The notes under the pieces are model-generated. The model ran no database searches and was not told the origin of the DNA. It was given only the letters and a program-made list of their open reading frames with translations. From assembly GCA_013695195.1 (NCBI GenBank), contig JACDAY010000355.1, positions 1 to 18,208 on the forward strand: a stretch of DNA of 18,208 nt, written 5' to 3'. This document shows positions 1-7,500 of this stretch, piece after piece; position 1 is the stretch's first letter, and each line of letters opens with the position of its first letter. The position numbers were made by a program, and so were the translations under genes. This stretch comes from Blastocatellia bacterium. GTDB taxonomy: Bacteria; Acidobacteriota; Blastocatellia; Pyrinomonadales; Pyrinomonadaceae.

Positions 1-162
1 CGCCAAGATGACGTAAATGACGCTCCAAATTGTCGCTTCTTTGAAGGATACCGCGTGCTCTTTCTTGTGAAACACGCCCAGATCCAGGGCGAGAATTATG
101 CCGACTACAACAAGAAATGCCGCATAAAACCACCAGTATTCAGCGAACGGAAATAGATTCAT
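1..162 (-). CDS. TerC/Alx-family integral membrane protein, N-terminal 54 residues (partial)
   Basis: The first 54 residues are visible, starting at an ATG at 162-160 preceded by a good Shine-Dalgarno (AAAGAGGT) about ten bases upstream; the rest lies beyond the left edge. A first membrane helix (about residues 11-28) runs into LALDLGVFHKKEHAVSFKEA and then WSVIYVILA, the hallmark N-terminus of the TerC family, whose acidic residue in the first helix belongs to the conserved metal-site motif. Family members such as E. coli Alx and B. subtilis YkoY are linked to manganese export or metal delivery to exported proteins. The leader carries a manganese riboswitch, which strongly supports a manganese-related role here. 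Tellurite resistance, the origin of the family name, is a less likely physiological role. The family assignment is firm; the exact function is inferred. Confidence 0.88.
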   Translation of the reverse strand, partial: MNLFPFAEYWWFYAAFLVVVGIILALDLGVFHKKEHAVSFKEATIWSVIYVILA

Positions 163-277
163 CGCTCGATAACCTCTTTTTTCGGAGTAAATAATTTACG
201 GACAATTCCCCGAATCTTATCGCAATAGCAAAACTTAATTGTTTCGATTTCATAGTTTCGATCACGGCGTGAAATGC

Positions 278-325
278 AAAAAACCTTTCGCAGAATCTGT
301 CAATTCGACAGAAACTGCGAAAGGT
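278..325 (-). terminator. Intrinsic terminator of the riboswitch expression platform
   Basis: On the minus strand the arms 325-315 and 293-283 pair over 11 bp (ACCTTTCGCAG with its complement). After a small AA/AA internal loop, 312-307 pairs with 301-296 over another 6 bp, closing a five-base loop. A run of T follows at once (282-278). The ascending arm uses the same bases (324-319, CCTTTC) that form the 3' strand of riboswitch helix P1, so the two structures exclude each other. It lies about 115 bases before the TerC-family start codon, so it would stop transcription before the gene. Confidence 0.9.
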
Positions 326-416
326 CTTGATACTTCTCCTGATGGACCGAGTTGCTTTTTACAACTGTATTGACGGCACCATCAAACCCTCGCGGGTGAT
401 CTACTCCCCTTTCACA
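319..416 (-). promoter_or_regulatory. yybP-ykoY family (Mn2+) riboswitch aptamer
   Basis: Read on the minus strand, the leader has the conserved core of the yybP-ykoY family: GAAAGGGGAGTAG (413-401), CGTCAATAC (375-367) and the closing AAGACCTTTC (328-319). Helix P1 pairs GAAAGG (413-408) with CCTTTC (324-319). Inside are a hairpin ACCC/GGGT capped by a GCGA tetraloop (397-386), a helix TGATGG/CCATCA (384-379 with 345-340) and a terminal hairpin AGTTG/CAACT. This family senses Mn2+ and commonly controls TerC-type or MntP exporters. Because the terminator arm overlaps the P1 3' strand, ligand binding that stabilises P1 should block the terminator and turn transcription on. The identity is seen directly from the motifs; the switching direction follows from the alternative pairing and the known family. 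Confidence 0.93.
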
Positions 417-421
417 CTTTT

Positions 422-450
422 AAGCTAACTAATCCTTCCTTTTTTGTCAA
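422..450 (-). promoter_or_regulatory. Sigma70-type promoter of the riboswitch/TerC transcript
   Basis: A perfect -35 TTGACA (450-445) and a -10 TAGCTT (427-422) are separated by 17 bases on the minus strand. The predicted start point, roughly 415-416, lies just ahead of the 5' strand of riboswitch helix P1. That is the position expected if the whole leader is the regulator. The -10 box is weak, with three of six consensus bases. Confidence 0.7.
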
Positions 451-573
451 GTTTCTAGAATTTATTTGTAGCTGACACATTGAAATCCGGCGACATCGTT
501 ACATGCCTGTTTAGATAGCAGATCAGATCTCCGATTTATCACCAAGCGGTAGCGGATTATAGAGCAGAGAAAT

Positions 574-602
574 TTGACACAAAAGCCATAACTTCCTATG
601 TT
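574..602 (+). promoter_or_regulatory. Sigma70-type promoter of the small membrane protein gene
   Basis: A perfect -35 TTGACA (574-579), a 17-base spacer and a -10 TATGTT (597-602) lie 37 bases before the ATG at 640. The start site would give a leader of about 30 bases carrying the Shine-Dalgarno AGGAG at 629-633. Confidence 0.7.
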
Positions 603-639
603 TTAACAATTCAATTAAACCTTTTCGTAGGAGAAATCT

Positions 640-1047
640 ATGGTACGAATCGTTTTGGGCGTTATTGCCGGATTTTTTGCATGGTTGATAGTGTGGGTCG
701 GAAGCGAGAAGATTCTTTCGGCCATTTGGCCGGAGTGGTACGGCGCTCATCAACTCGCGTTCCAAGAGGCCGTCGAAAATGGCGGTCAGTTCACCGCAGA
801 CACGACTATTCTCCTCATACATATTGTCTGGGGTTCAATAGTTTCGGTGATGTCCGGATTTCTGGCCGCGCTGATCGCCGGTGAAAACAAACGCACGCCT
901 CTGATCCTCGGCTTTCTGCTGATGGCATTTGGTTTACTGAAGGTGGTTCTGTCCTGGGCGTATGTCCCCATTTGGTATCACGTTATCTTTACGGCGATCC
1001 TAATCCCAATGACGATTATGGGCGGTAAATTGAAAACCACCGCTTAG
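640..1047 (+). CDS. Small four-helix integral membrane protein of unknown function
   Basis: The 135-residue product is very hydrophobic. Four membrane segments can be seen at about residues 3-21, 57-80, 86-106 and 110-128, with a short polar stretch between the first two (residues 30-55, rich in W, E and Q). The start ATG is well supported by AGGAG seven bases upstream and by a consensus promoter. I do not recognise a named family. It resembles small conserved membrane proteins found near unrelated genes in Acidobacteriota and Bacteroidota genomes. It stands alone: the neighbour on the left is divergent and the one on the right convergent. No catalytic motif is visible, so no function is proposed. 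That it is a real gene is near certain. Confidence 0.85.
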   Translation: MVRIVLGVIAGFFAWLIVWVGSEKILSAIWPEWYGAHQLAFQEAVENGGQFTADTTILLIHIVWGSIVSVMSGFLAALIAGENKRTPLILGFLLMAFGLLKVVLSWAYVPIWYHVIFTAILIPMTIMGGKLKTTA

Positions 1048-1079
1048 TAAAAAAGAAATGGGAATCATACTTTTGCAGG

Positions 1080-1104
1080 CATCGCGGGCGGTACGCGATG
1101 TTTA
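1080..1104 (+). terminator. Possible weak terminator hairpin
   Basis: CATCGCG (1080-1086) pairs perfectly with CGCGATG (1094-1100) around a seven-base loop, followed by TTTAT. It lies 33 bases after the stop of the membrane protein gene, in the convergent gap. The short T-run makes it a weak candidate. Confidence 0.4.
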
Positions 1105-1159
1105 TCTGGAGGAACAAATTGGTTAAATTACAAACAACAGGAGGAAGGTGTGGCGCGGC

Positions 1160-1555
1160 TTATGCCCGCTTTTTCCGGTTGCTCACGTCGTGGGTGTTTT
1201 TTAGGTCGAGTCGCAAGACGCCCTGGTCGTCGAGCTCCGGGTGATCAAACTTTTCGGTCTTGTCGATCCGTATGTTGAAATGCCGGCAGAAAGGCGCGGT
1301 GTGGACGACAAAGTTGAGGCCGCCGCCTTTTGGTTTGAGAGGAAATGCGTATTTTTCCCGCATGTTCGACGGAACCACTCCGATAACGCTTTCCTTCTTG
1401 TCGAACATCAGTATTACTGCCTCAGGGTTGTTGAGCGTTTTAACCGTAAATTTATTGAGGGTTAATACTTTTTTGTGATTGATCGTAATTGCGAAGGCTT
1501 GATTTTCGGGTTTCGTCGGCCCGCCTTTGAATGTCTCCCAATGTAAAATCGCCAT
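1160..1555 (-). CDS. Conserved hypothetical protein, 131 residues
   Basis: I do not recognise this protein. From the ATG at 1555 it would begin MAILHWETFKGG and run for 131 residues. It has no signal peptide or membrane segment and looks like a small soluble, mostly beta, basic protein ending in a run of basic residues (NRKKRA). Single cysteine and histidine residues occur in TAPFCRHFNIRI near residues 89-100 but form no known motif. The frame opens further to a GTG at 1609, but that codon lies inside the promoter described below, upstream of the expected transcript start, so the ATG is preferred. No clear Shine-Dalgarno precedes it. It may encode a ligand-binding or regulatory protein, but nothing in the sequence decides this. 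Confidence 0.65.
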   Translation of the reverse strand: MAILHWETFKGGPTKPENQAFAITINHKKVLTLNKFTVKTLNNPEAVILMFDKKESVIGVVPSNMREKYAFPLKPKGGGLNFVVHTAPFCRHFNIRIDKTEKFDHPELDDQGVLRLDLKNTHDVSNRKKRA

Positions 1556-1591
1556 AAAATATTGTCGCGTATCTGGGCGACCGTTGCATAC

Positions 1592-1619
1592 ATGATACAA
1601 TCGTTTCACAATAAGTCAA
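1592..1619 (-). promoter_or_regulatory. Promoter of the 131-residue hypothetical gene
   Basis: On the minus strand TTGACT (1619-1614) and TATCAT (1597-1592) are separated by 16 bases. The implied start near 1585 gives a leader of about 30 bases before the ATG at 1555. It also rules out the upstream GTG at 1609 as the start codon. Confidence 0.55.
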
Positions 1620-1935
1620 GATGTTTTTTTTCGCGAATCAGCTCCCGGTTCACCGACCGCCGCGTCTAAAGGTGACGAATTTAAGACGCGAAGAAACGAT
1701 GGGCATTTCAGCCCGTTTAACGATCTTCGACACCGTTCCGAAGTTTCTGCCTCCGCGCGATGTAGCCGAGGCCGGATTTTCTCCTTAGAAATAACACTAA
1801 ATGTGTGCCCTTCGTCTCAAGAAATCCGACCTTCGATTTCCCCGCGCGTCACAGATAATGCGTCGATGTTGTCGTTCACAAGACCCGTCACCGGCCATCG
1901 TGTCTTACAAATTATGAAAAGCGTATTGGATGAAG
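1620..1935. other. Intergenic stretch with two hairpins, no convincing gene
   Basis: No credible reading frame is present. Two adjacent dyads stand out. The first is a 10-bp stem with one bulge at 1661-1690 (CGCGTC and TAAA paired with TTTA and GACGCG). The second is GGGC-ATTTCA-GCCC at 1701-1714. Neither is followed by a T-run on either strand, so they are not ordinary terminators. The stretch may be the remnant of a repeat or a structured leader, but this cannot be told from one copy. Confidence 0.4.
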
Positions 1936-2916
1936 TTAGCTAACTACGGCTTCGTGACGCGATTGCTCGAACCACTCGACAAACTTCGGAATGCCATCTT
2001 CGATCTTCGTAGTCGGGTCGTAACCCAACAACTCACGAGCTTTGGAAATATCCGCGTAAGTCAGAGGAACATCGCCGGGCTGCATCGGTTGGCGGTCGAT
2101 TATCGCTTTTTTGCCGAGATTTTCTTCGATGAGTTCAATCAGCCTCGTCAATTCGACCGTTTGCGATTCGCCAAGATTAAAAATGTCATGCTTCGCTCCG
2201 GCGTAATCGATGGCTGAGCGCACGCCTTGGATAATGTCGTCGATATAGGTGTAATCCCGTCTGGTACTGCCGTCGCCGAACATTTGGATAGGCTTATCTT
2301 GCGAGATAAGTTTACAAAATTTATGAATTGCTAGATCAGGCCGCTGGCGTGCGCCGTAAACTGTGAAAAAACGCAGGCAAACCGTGCGAATATCGAAAAG
2401 ATGCGAATATGTATGACAAAGCAATTCTCCGGCTGCCTTAGTCGATGCATAAGGTGATATAGGCTTATTGATTCGGTCGTCCTCGGAAAAAGGAACGCTG
2501 CTGTTTATCCCGTAAACCGAGCTCGATGAGCCGAAAACGAATTGCTCTACCCCAAAATCCCGAGCGAGTTCCAGCAGATTCAATGTGCCGCAAATATTCG
2601 TTTCGGCGTAAAGTTTTGGATGGCAGAGCGAGGGCCGAACGCCTGCACGCGCGGCAAGATGTACTATGCAGCCGAAGTCATGTTCGTCGAAAATCTTTCT
2701 AAGTGCTTCGCTGTCGCAAATGTCGGATTCGAAAAAGCGGTAATTTGGAGCAACTCGATGTTTTTCGATATTGCGGCGCTTTATTTCAGGGCTGTAAAAA
2801 TCGTTTAAATTATCAACGGCAGTGATATTCCAATCGTCTTCATTCAGCAGCGTATCGACGAGATGCGAGCCGATAAAACCGGCGGCGCCTGTTACTAAAA
2901 TTTGTTTTTCGGACAT
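1936..2916 (-). CDS. NAD-dependent sugar-nucleotide epimerase/dehydratase (UDP-glucuronate 4-epimerase/GalE type)
   Basis: The 326-residue product is a complete extended short-chain dehydrogenase. The Rossmann nucleotide site GAAGFIGSH is at residues 10-18, with the ribose-binding aspartate at 35 (AVDNLNDFY). The catalytic region is SSSSVYG (130-136) followed by the YxxxK pair, Tyr156 and Lys160. The LRFFTVYGARQRPD segment and the DDIIQG region are typical of the UDP-glucuronate 4-epimerase and GDP/UDP-sugar dehydratase branch. Such enzymes act in the cytoplasm, interconverting nucleotide sugars for capsule, lipopolysaccharide or exopolysaccharide. No glycosyltransferase lies alongside, so the substrate cannot be fixed from context. 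It could equally be a UDP-glucose 4-epimerase-like enzyme. No strong Shine-Dalgarno precedes the ATG, but the Rossmann strand begins at residue 5, so this start fits. Confidence 0.9.
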   Translation of the reverse strand: MSEKQILVTGAAGFIGSHLVDTLLNEDDWNITAVDNLNDFYSPEIKRRNIEKHRVAPNYRFFESDICDSEALRKIFDEHDFGCIVHLAARAGVRPSLCHPKLYAETNICGTLNLLELARDFGVEQFVFGSSSSVYGINSSVPFSEDDRINKPISPYASTKAAGELLCHTYSHLFDIRTVCLRFFTVYGARQRPDLAIHKFCKLISQDKPIQMFGDGSTRRDYTYIDDIIQGVRSAIDYAGAKHDIFNLGESQTVELTRLIELIEENLGKKAIIDRQPMQPGDVPLTYADISKARELLGYDPTTKIEDGIPKFVEWFEQSRHEAVVS

Positions 2917-2954
2917 TGCTGTGCGGGGCTAAAACCGATCTCGAATCAAAAAGC

Positions 2955-2983
2955 ACGATAGCACATTTGTCTTTTCACGGCAA
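2955..2983 (-). promoter_or_regulatory. Promoter of the epimerase gene
   Basis: On the minus strand TTGCCG (2983-2978) and TATCGT (2960-2955) are spaced by 17 bases. The start would fall about 30 bases ahead of the ATG at 2916. Confidence 0.5.
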
Positions 2984-3063
2984 AAACCATTACGGAAATT
3001 TACCCGGGCGTGGTATTGTGCTTATCACGCTTATAATTAGACGTGTTTGCAAGCAGTTTTTGC

Positions 3064-3093
3064 TTGTCATTTTGAATTAAGGTTCTCTATACT
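3064..3093 (+). promoter_or_regulatory. Promoter of the ribH-nusB unit
   Basis: TTGTCA (3064-3069) and TATACT (3088-3093) are spaced by 18 bases. The start near 3100 fits translation from the TTG at 3132 and not from the codons further upstream. A TATAAT at 3032-3037 is an alternative -10 but lacks a good -35. A small hairpin (CAAGCA/TGCTTG, 3050-3066) overlaps the -35 box and could be an operator. No FMN riboswitch is visible. Confidence 0.5.
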
Positions 3094-3116
3094 TGGAAAT
3101 GGCGTCGATATTGACC

Positions 3117-3124
3117 GGGAGGAG
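3117..3124 (+). promoter_or_regulatory. Ribosome binding site that sets the ribH start
   Basis: GGGAGGAG is a strong Shine-Dalgarno whose core ends nine bases before the TTG at 3132. No comparable site precedes the upstream in-frame codons at 3093 (TTG) or 3099 (ATG). Confidence 0.7.
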
Positions 3125-3131
3125 AAATATT

Positions 3132-3653
3132 TTGCAACCAAAAGTACATCGCGGGCGACTCAATGCCGAGGGTTTTCGCTTCGCGATCGTGGCTAGCCGT
3201 TGGAATGATTTTCTTACCTCGAAGCTGATAGACGGCGCGGTTGATGCATTGGAAAGCCACGGAGTTGATGAGAAAGCCGTCGAGATCTTTAAAGTTCCCG
3301 GCTCGTTTGAGCTGCCGCTGACTTCTCTAAAAGTAGCTGAGAGCGGTGAGTTCGACGCGATTATTGCGATCGGCGTCGTAATCCGGGGCGAAACGCCGCA
3401 TTTCGACTATGTTGCGGGCGAGGCGGCCAAAGGCATCGCGCAGGCTTCGATGCAAACGGGCGTGCCGGTTTTATTCGGCGTTGTAACGGCCAACACACTA
3501 GAACAGGCGATCAATCGTTCCGGTGTAAAAGCCGGGAATAAGGGTTACGAGGCAGCAATCTCCGCTATTGAGATCGTCAATTTGTACAGGCAGATCGGCG
3601 CTCGGGAAGAAAAGTTAAAGGGTAAAGAAAAGGTTTTTCCTCATGTCGTTTGA
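3132..3653 (+). CDS. ribH: 6,7-dimethyl-8-ribityllumazine synthase
   Basis: This enzyme condenses 5-amino-6-ribitylamino-uracil with 3,4-dihydroxy-2-butanone 4-phosphate to make lumazine, the penultimate step of riboflavin synthesis. Visible family motifs, in order, are RFAIVASRWN near the N-terminus, the segment around LIDGAVDALESHG, the substrate loop VPGSFELP, IGVVIRGETPHFDYV with the catalytic histidine, and PVLFGVVTANTLEQAINRSG followed by NKGYEAAISAIEI. From the TTG start the protein has 173 residues, close to the usual 155-170. An upstream start would add 13 residues that look like read-through of the leader and ribosome binding site. It overlaps nusB by 11 bases, so the two are co-transcribed and probably translationally coupled, a pairing seen in many bacteria. 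The short lysine-rich tail (EEKLKGKEKVF) is lineage-specific. Confidence 0.95.
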   Translation: MQPKVHRGRLNAEGFRFAIVASRWNDFLTSKLIDGAVDALESHGVDEKAVEIFKVPGSFELPLTSLKVAESGEFDAIIAIGVVIRGETPHFDYVAGEAAKGIAQASMQTGVPVLFGVVTANTLEQAINRSGVKAGNKGYEAAISAIEIVNLYRQIGAREEKLKGKEKVFPHVV

Positions 3654-4134
3654 AAAATCAGGAAAGAGTTCGGGAACACGCCGTAAGGCACGCGAATGCG
3701 CTCTGCAAATGTTGTTTGCAGCCGACCTTGTAAAGATAGGCAGCGATGCATTGACGCTTAGTTACTGGGACGAACTCGGCGAGAACGGCATCGATGAAAA
3801 GACATGCGATTTTGCAAACAACCTGGTTCGCGGAACTCTAAAGGATATCGCGGCGATCGATGACAAAATCCGCACGCGTGCCGAGCACTGGCGAATCGAA
3901 CGCATGGCTATCGTCGACCGCAATGTGCTCAGGCTCGCCGTCTATGAATTTCTTTTCGAGGACACGCCGCACACCGTCGTCATTAACGAAGCCCTGGAAA
4001 TCGCACGCCGGTTTTCCACGTTCGAGGCCACACAGTTCATCAATGGCATTCTGGACGCTATAAAGCTCGATCTTGAAAAGGCTTCGTCAGGCGAACAGCT
4101 GAAAGCAGAGGGAAAGTCCAATGCGTCGGGTTGA
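3643..4134 (+). CDS. nusB: Transcription antitermination factor NusB
   Basis: The 163-residue all-helical protein has the NusB signatures TRRKARECALQMLFAAD near the N-terminus, WRIERMAIVDRNVLRLAVYE in the middle, and HTVVINEALEIARRFSTFE followed by FINGILDAI at the C-terminal end. NusB binds the boxA RNA together with NusE (ribosomal protein S10) and promotes antitermination of rRNA operons. The start ATG lies inside the ribH end, and no strong Shine-Dalgarno is seen, which fits translational coupling. The length is near the usual 130-165 residues, with a short polar C-terminal tail of about 18 residues. No other Nus factor is nearby. Confidence 0.95.
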   Translation: MSFEKSGKSSGTRRKARECALQMLFAADLVKIGSDALTLSYWDELGENGIDEKTCDFANNLVRGTLKDIAAIDDKIRTRAEHWRIERMAIVDRNVLRLAVYEFLFEDTPHTVVINEALEIARRFSTFEATQFINGILDAIKLDLEKASSGEQLKAEGKSNASG

Positions 4135-4510
4135 TGCCAACTATTTCAGAATTGTCCCGTGTCCTTGTATCCCATGTTGTTCTACACGCGGCTTCCAGTG
4201 TTCTAAAGCAACCAGCAGTGGTTCAGTTTGAACAATAATGCCCTTATTCCTCTTATTTCGTTCTTGTTCTTCTTGTTCGTGGGTAATCTTAATTCTCTAA
4301 CCACTGAAAACACTGAAACGGAACTCACGGAAATAACCGAAAAAGATAAAAAATAGGACAATGGTATAAAAAACTAATGGCGTTTCCGATTTGTTTTCTC
4401 CATACAAATTGAACCAGTACAAGGCAATCTGCTGACTATTTATTTCGTCCCTTTTGGGTTAAAATATACACTTGCAAGCGGTTTGAGTTCGAAAAGAGGT
4501 TCAATAAAAA
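4135..4510. other. Intergenic stretch of 376 bases without a recognised gene
   Basis: No credible reading frame or RNA gene is visible. The region is AT-rich towards its right end and contains a purine-rich, near-repetitive part around 4300-4360 (short ACTGAAA and CGGAA units). The small dyads seen (for example GTTCA-GTT-TGAAC near 4220) lack T-runs, so no clear nusB terminator is present. A promoter for the downstream dehydrogenase is expected here. TAAAAT at 4460-4465 could be its -10, but no good -35 lies at the right distance. Confidence 0.4.
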
Positions 4511-7500
4511 GTGAGCGAAAAGATAACGAATTTTTCGGAATATATTTCAGAGAATTTTGGCGCAAATGCGAGCTATGTCGAAGGTTTGCTGGCTCGATTC
4601 CAATCGGATCCGAATCTGGTTGACGAATCGTGGCGGGTATTTTTTAACGACATGCTTAGCGGAGATAACGGGCTAGGCGCGGGCACAGAACCTAAACAGG
4701 CGGAAACACGACCGGTAGGTAGTGTGCCTTCTTCCACTGCAACGAACAAAGCGCAGATAGAACCTGAAAAGCCCAAACAAACGACTGCTCCAATTTCCGC
4801 CGACACCGAAGCAAAACCGCTTATCGGTGCATCAAAAAAGATTGTCGAGAACATGGAGCAGAGCCTGTCGGTTCCGATTGCTACCAGCGTTCGCAGCATT
4901 CCGGTAAAAGCTTTGTTTGAGAATCGAAATCTTATAAACGATCACCTTATCAGCTCGGGGCGTGGGAAAGTTTCGTTTACTCATATTATCGCCTGGGCGA
5001 TAATCAAAGCGGTAAAAGTCTACCCGAGGATGAATCATGGTTACGGCCTTGTTAATAATGCTCCTTCGCGTTTGGAGCACGAGAATATCAATCTCGGCAT
5101 CGCCATCGACATCGAGAAAAAAGACGGCTCTCGCAATCTGCTTGTTCCGAGCATCAAGGCCACGCAAAACATGAACTTTGCCCAGTTCCTCTCGGCTTAT
5201 AACGAAACCGTAAAAAAAGCGAGAGACGGCAAGCTCGGCATTGACGATTTTCAGGGAACAACGATCTCGCTTACAAATCCCGGTACGCTCGGAACCGTCG
5301 CTTCGAATCCGAGGCTGATGGACGGGCAGAGCGCCATAATCGCGACCGGAGCAATCGAATACCCGGCCGAATTCCAGGGCATGACCGCCGCTGCGCTTTC
5401 TCAGATCGGCATTAGCCGCACTGTCACGGTTACCAGCACCTACGACCACCGCGTGATACAGGGTGCAGAGAGCGGACTTTTTCTGGCGAAGATCCATGAG
5501 TACATTATCGGGCAGCACGATTTTTACGATGAGATATTTGCCGCTTTGGAAATCAATTATCCACCGCTCAGATGGGCCGAGGATCATAACCCATCCCTCT
5601 TTGGCGGCGATCGGTTTAACGAGCAGATCGAGAAGCAGGCGAATGTTTTGCAGCTTATAAATGCGTATCGCATTCGCGGGCATCTGCTGGCCGACATCGA
5701 TCCGTTAAATATGACCTCGCATCATTCGGCCGAGCTCGATCTGGAAAATTTTGGGTTGACGATCTGGGACCTAGACCGCGAATTTATCACCGGCGGCCTT
5801 CATGGCGAAAAGACGGCGCCGCTTCGGCGAATTCTCGATATTCTGCGAAAAGCTTATTGCGGCAAAGTCGGGATCGAATATCGCCATATCCAGAGCAAGG
5901 AAGAAAAGGAATGGATCAGGGCGAGAATTCGCGAGCAGTTTGTTGATACCGAGCCTCTGCCGGTCGAAACGAAAAAAGAGCTTTTGCAAAAACTTATTGA
6001 AGCCGAGCAGTTCGAGCAGTTCCTGCATAAAAAATATCTCGGGCAGAAGCGCTTTTCGCTCGAGGGCTGCGAAACAGTTATTCCGATGCTCGATCAGCTT
6101 GTCGAGGGCGCTGCGACCCGCGGCGTTAATGAAATTTATATGGGAATGGCCCACCGCGGTCGTTTGAACGTGCTTTCAAACATAGTTGGCGATCCCGAAA
6201 CAGGTGATATGGCCGAACGCATTTTCACCGTTTTCGAAGGCACCTCGCACCCGAGCTTCCCTGCCGATGAAGGCGATGTTAAATACCATCAGGGCGCCAT
6301 CGGCGTCCGCAAAACGAAGGCTGGGAAAGACCTCCGCATTCAGCTTTCATGCAACCCGAGCCATCTGGAATTCGTGAATCCGGTCGTCGAAGGCATGGCG
6401 CGCGCAAAACAGGATGACCTCAGAAACGGCGAGCAAAAGACGCGCGAAGAAGTTTTCGACATCGTAATGCCTGTTCTTCTGCACGGCGACGCCGCGTTTT
6501 CCGGCCAGGGCATCGTAATGGAAACGCTGCAGCTTGCATGTCTTCCGGGCTATCGAACCGGGGGAACGATTCATATCGTTATAAATAATCAGATCGGATT
6601 TACAACCGGCCCCGAATCCGGCCGAAGCTCGATTTACTCGACCGATGCGGCTCAAATCACGCAGACGCCGATATTTCATATTAACGGCGACGCGCCCGAA
6701 GCCGCGTTTCGCGTTATTCAGATCGCGCTGGATTATCGCAAGGAGTTTGATAAAGACGTTGTGCTCGATCTTGTCGGATTCCGTCGGCTCGGCCATAACG
6801 AGGGCGACGAGCCTAGCTACACGCAGCCGGTTATGTATGCCCGCGTAAAGGCCCATCCCGGAACGCGCCATCTTTATGCCGAGCATCTTATTCGCGAAAA
6901 GGTGATAAGCGAAGAAGAGCTTAAGCAGATGATCGATAAGGTCGTCGAGAAATACGAGGGAATTCTGGGACGGGCGAAACAGATCGCTGCTGAGAAACCA
7001 AAAAAGAGCGCACTGAACCTGCCGATTCCGGAGGAAGACGGTTCTAACGTGCTGCCGACAGGAGCCGCTCAAGACATTCTTCGAAGGGCCGCGGAAAAGA
7101 TATCGATTGTTCCCGAGGCTTTCCATGTCAATCCTAAAATGGTCGGCCAGCTCGCCCGCCGCGCAAAAATGGGTACGGGCGAGGCGCCGATGGATTGGGG
7201 ATTTGCCGAGGCGATGGCAGTCGGCTCGCTTGTTCTGGAAGGCTATCCGGTTCGACTCAGCGGGCAGGATTCGGGCCGCGGAACGTTTTCTCAGCGGCAC
7301 GCTTCCATGTACGACACGCTTACGGGCGAGCGTTGGTCGCCGCTAACGGAGCTTCGAAACGAACAGAATCCAAGAGCGAGATTCTATGTTTTCGACAGCT
7401 CGCTTTCAGAATCGGGCGTTTTGGGTTTCGAATACGGCTATTCCGTGATTTGTCCTGACGACCTCGTAATGTGGGAAGCTCAGTTCGGTGATTTCGCCAA

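Noticed and set aside
1699..1789. Short plus-strand frame starting MGISARLTIF (29 residues)
   Set aside because: No ribosome binding site, and the start falls within a hairpin; too short to support.
3001..3131. FMN riboswitch ahead of ribH
   Set aside because: The leader from the likely start is only about 30 bases, and none of the conserved RFN-element segments is present.
4135..4510. tRNA or small RNA gene in the gap before the dehydrogenase
   Set aside because: No cloverleaf arms, TTCGAAT-type T-loop or strong terminator could be found.
4832..5683. 283-residue antisense frame over the E2 domain
   Set aside because: It is antisense to clearly conserved E2 catalytic sequence and has no recognisable motif.
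6347..7300. 317-residue antisense frame inside the dehydrogenase gene
   Set aside because: It is fully covered by conserved E1 coding sequence on the other strand; its composition (rich in Arg, Leu and Ala) is that of a shadow frame.
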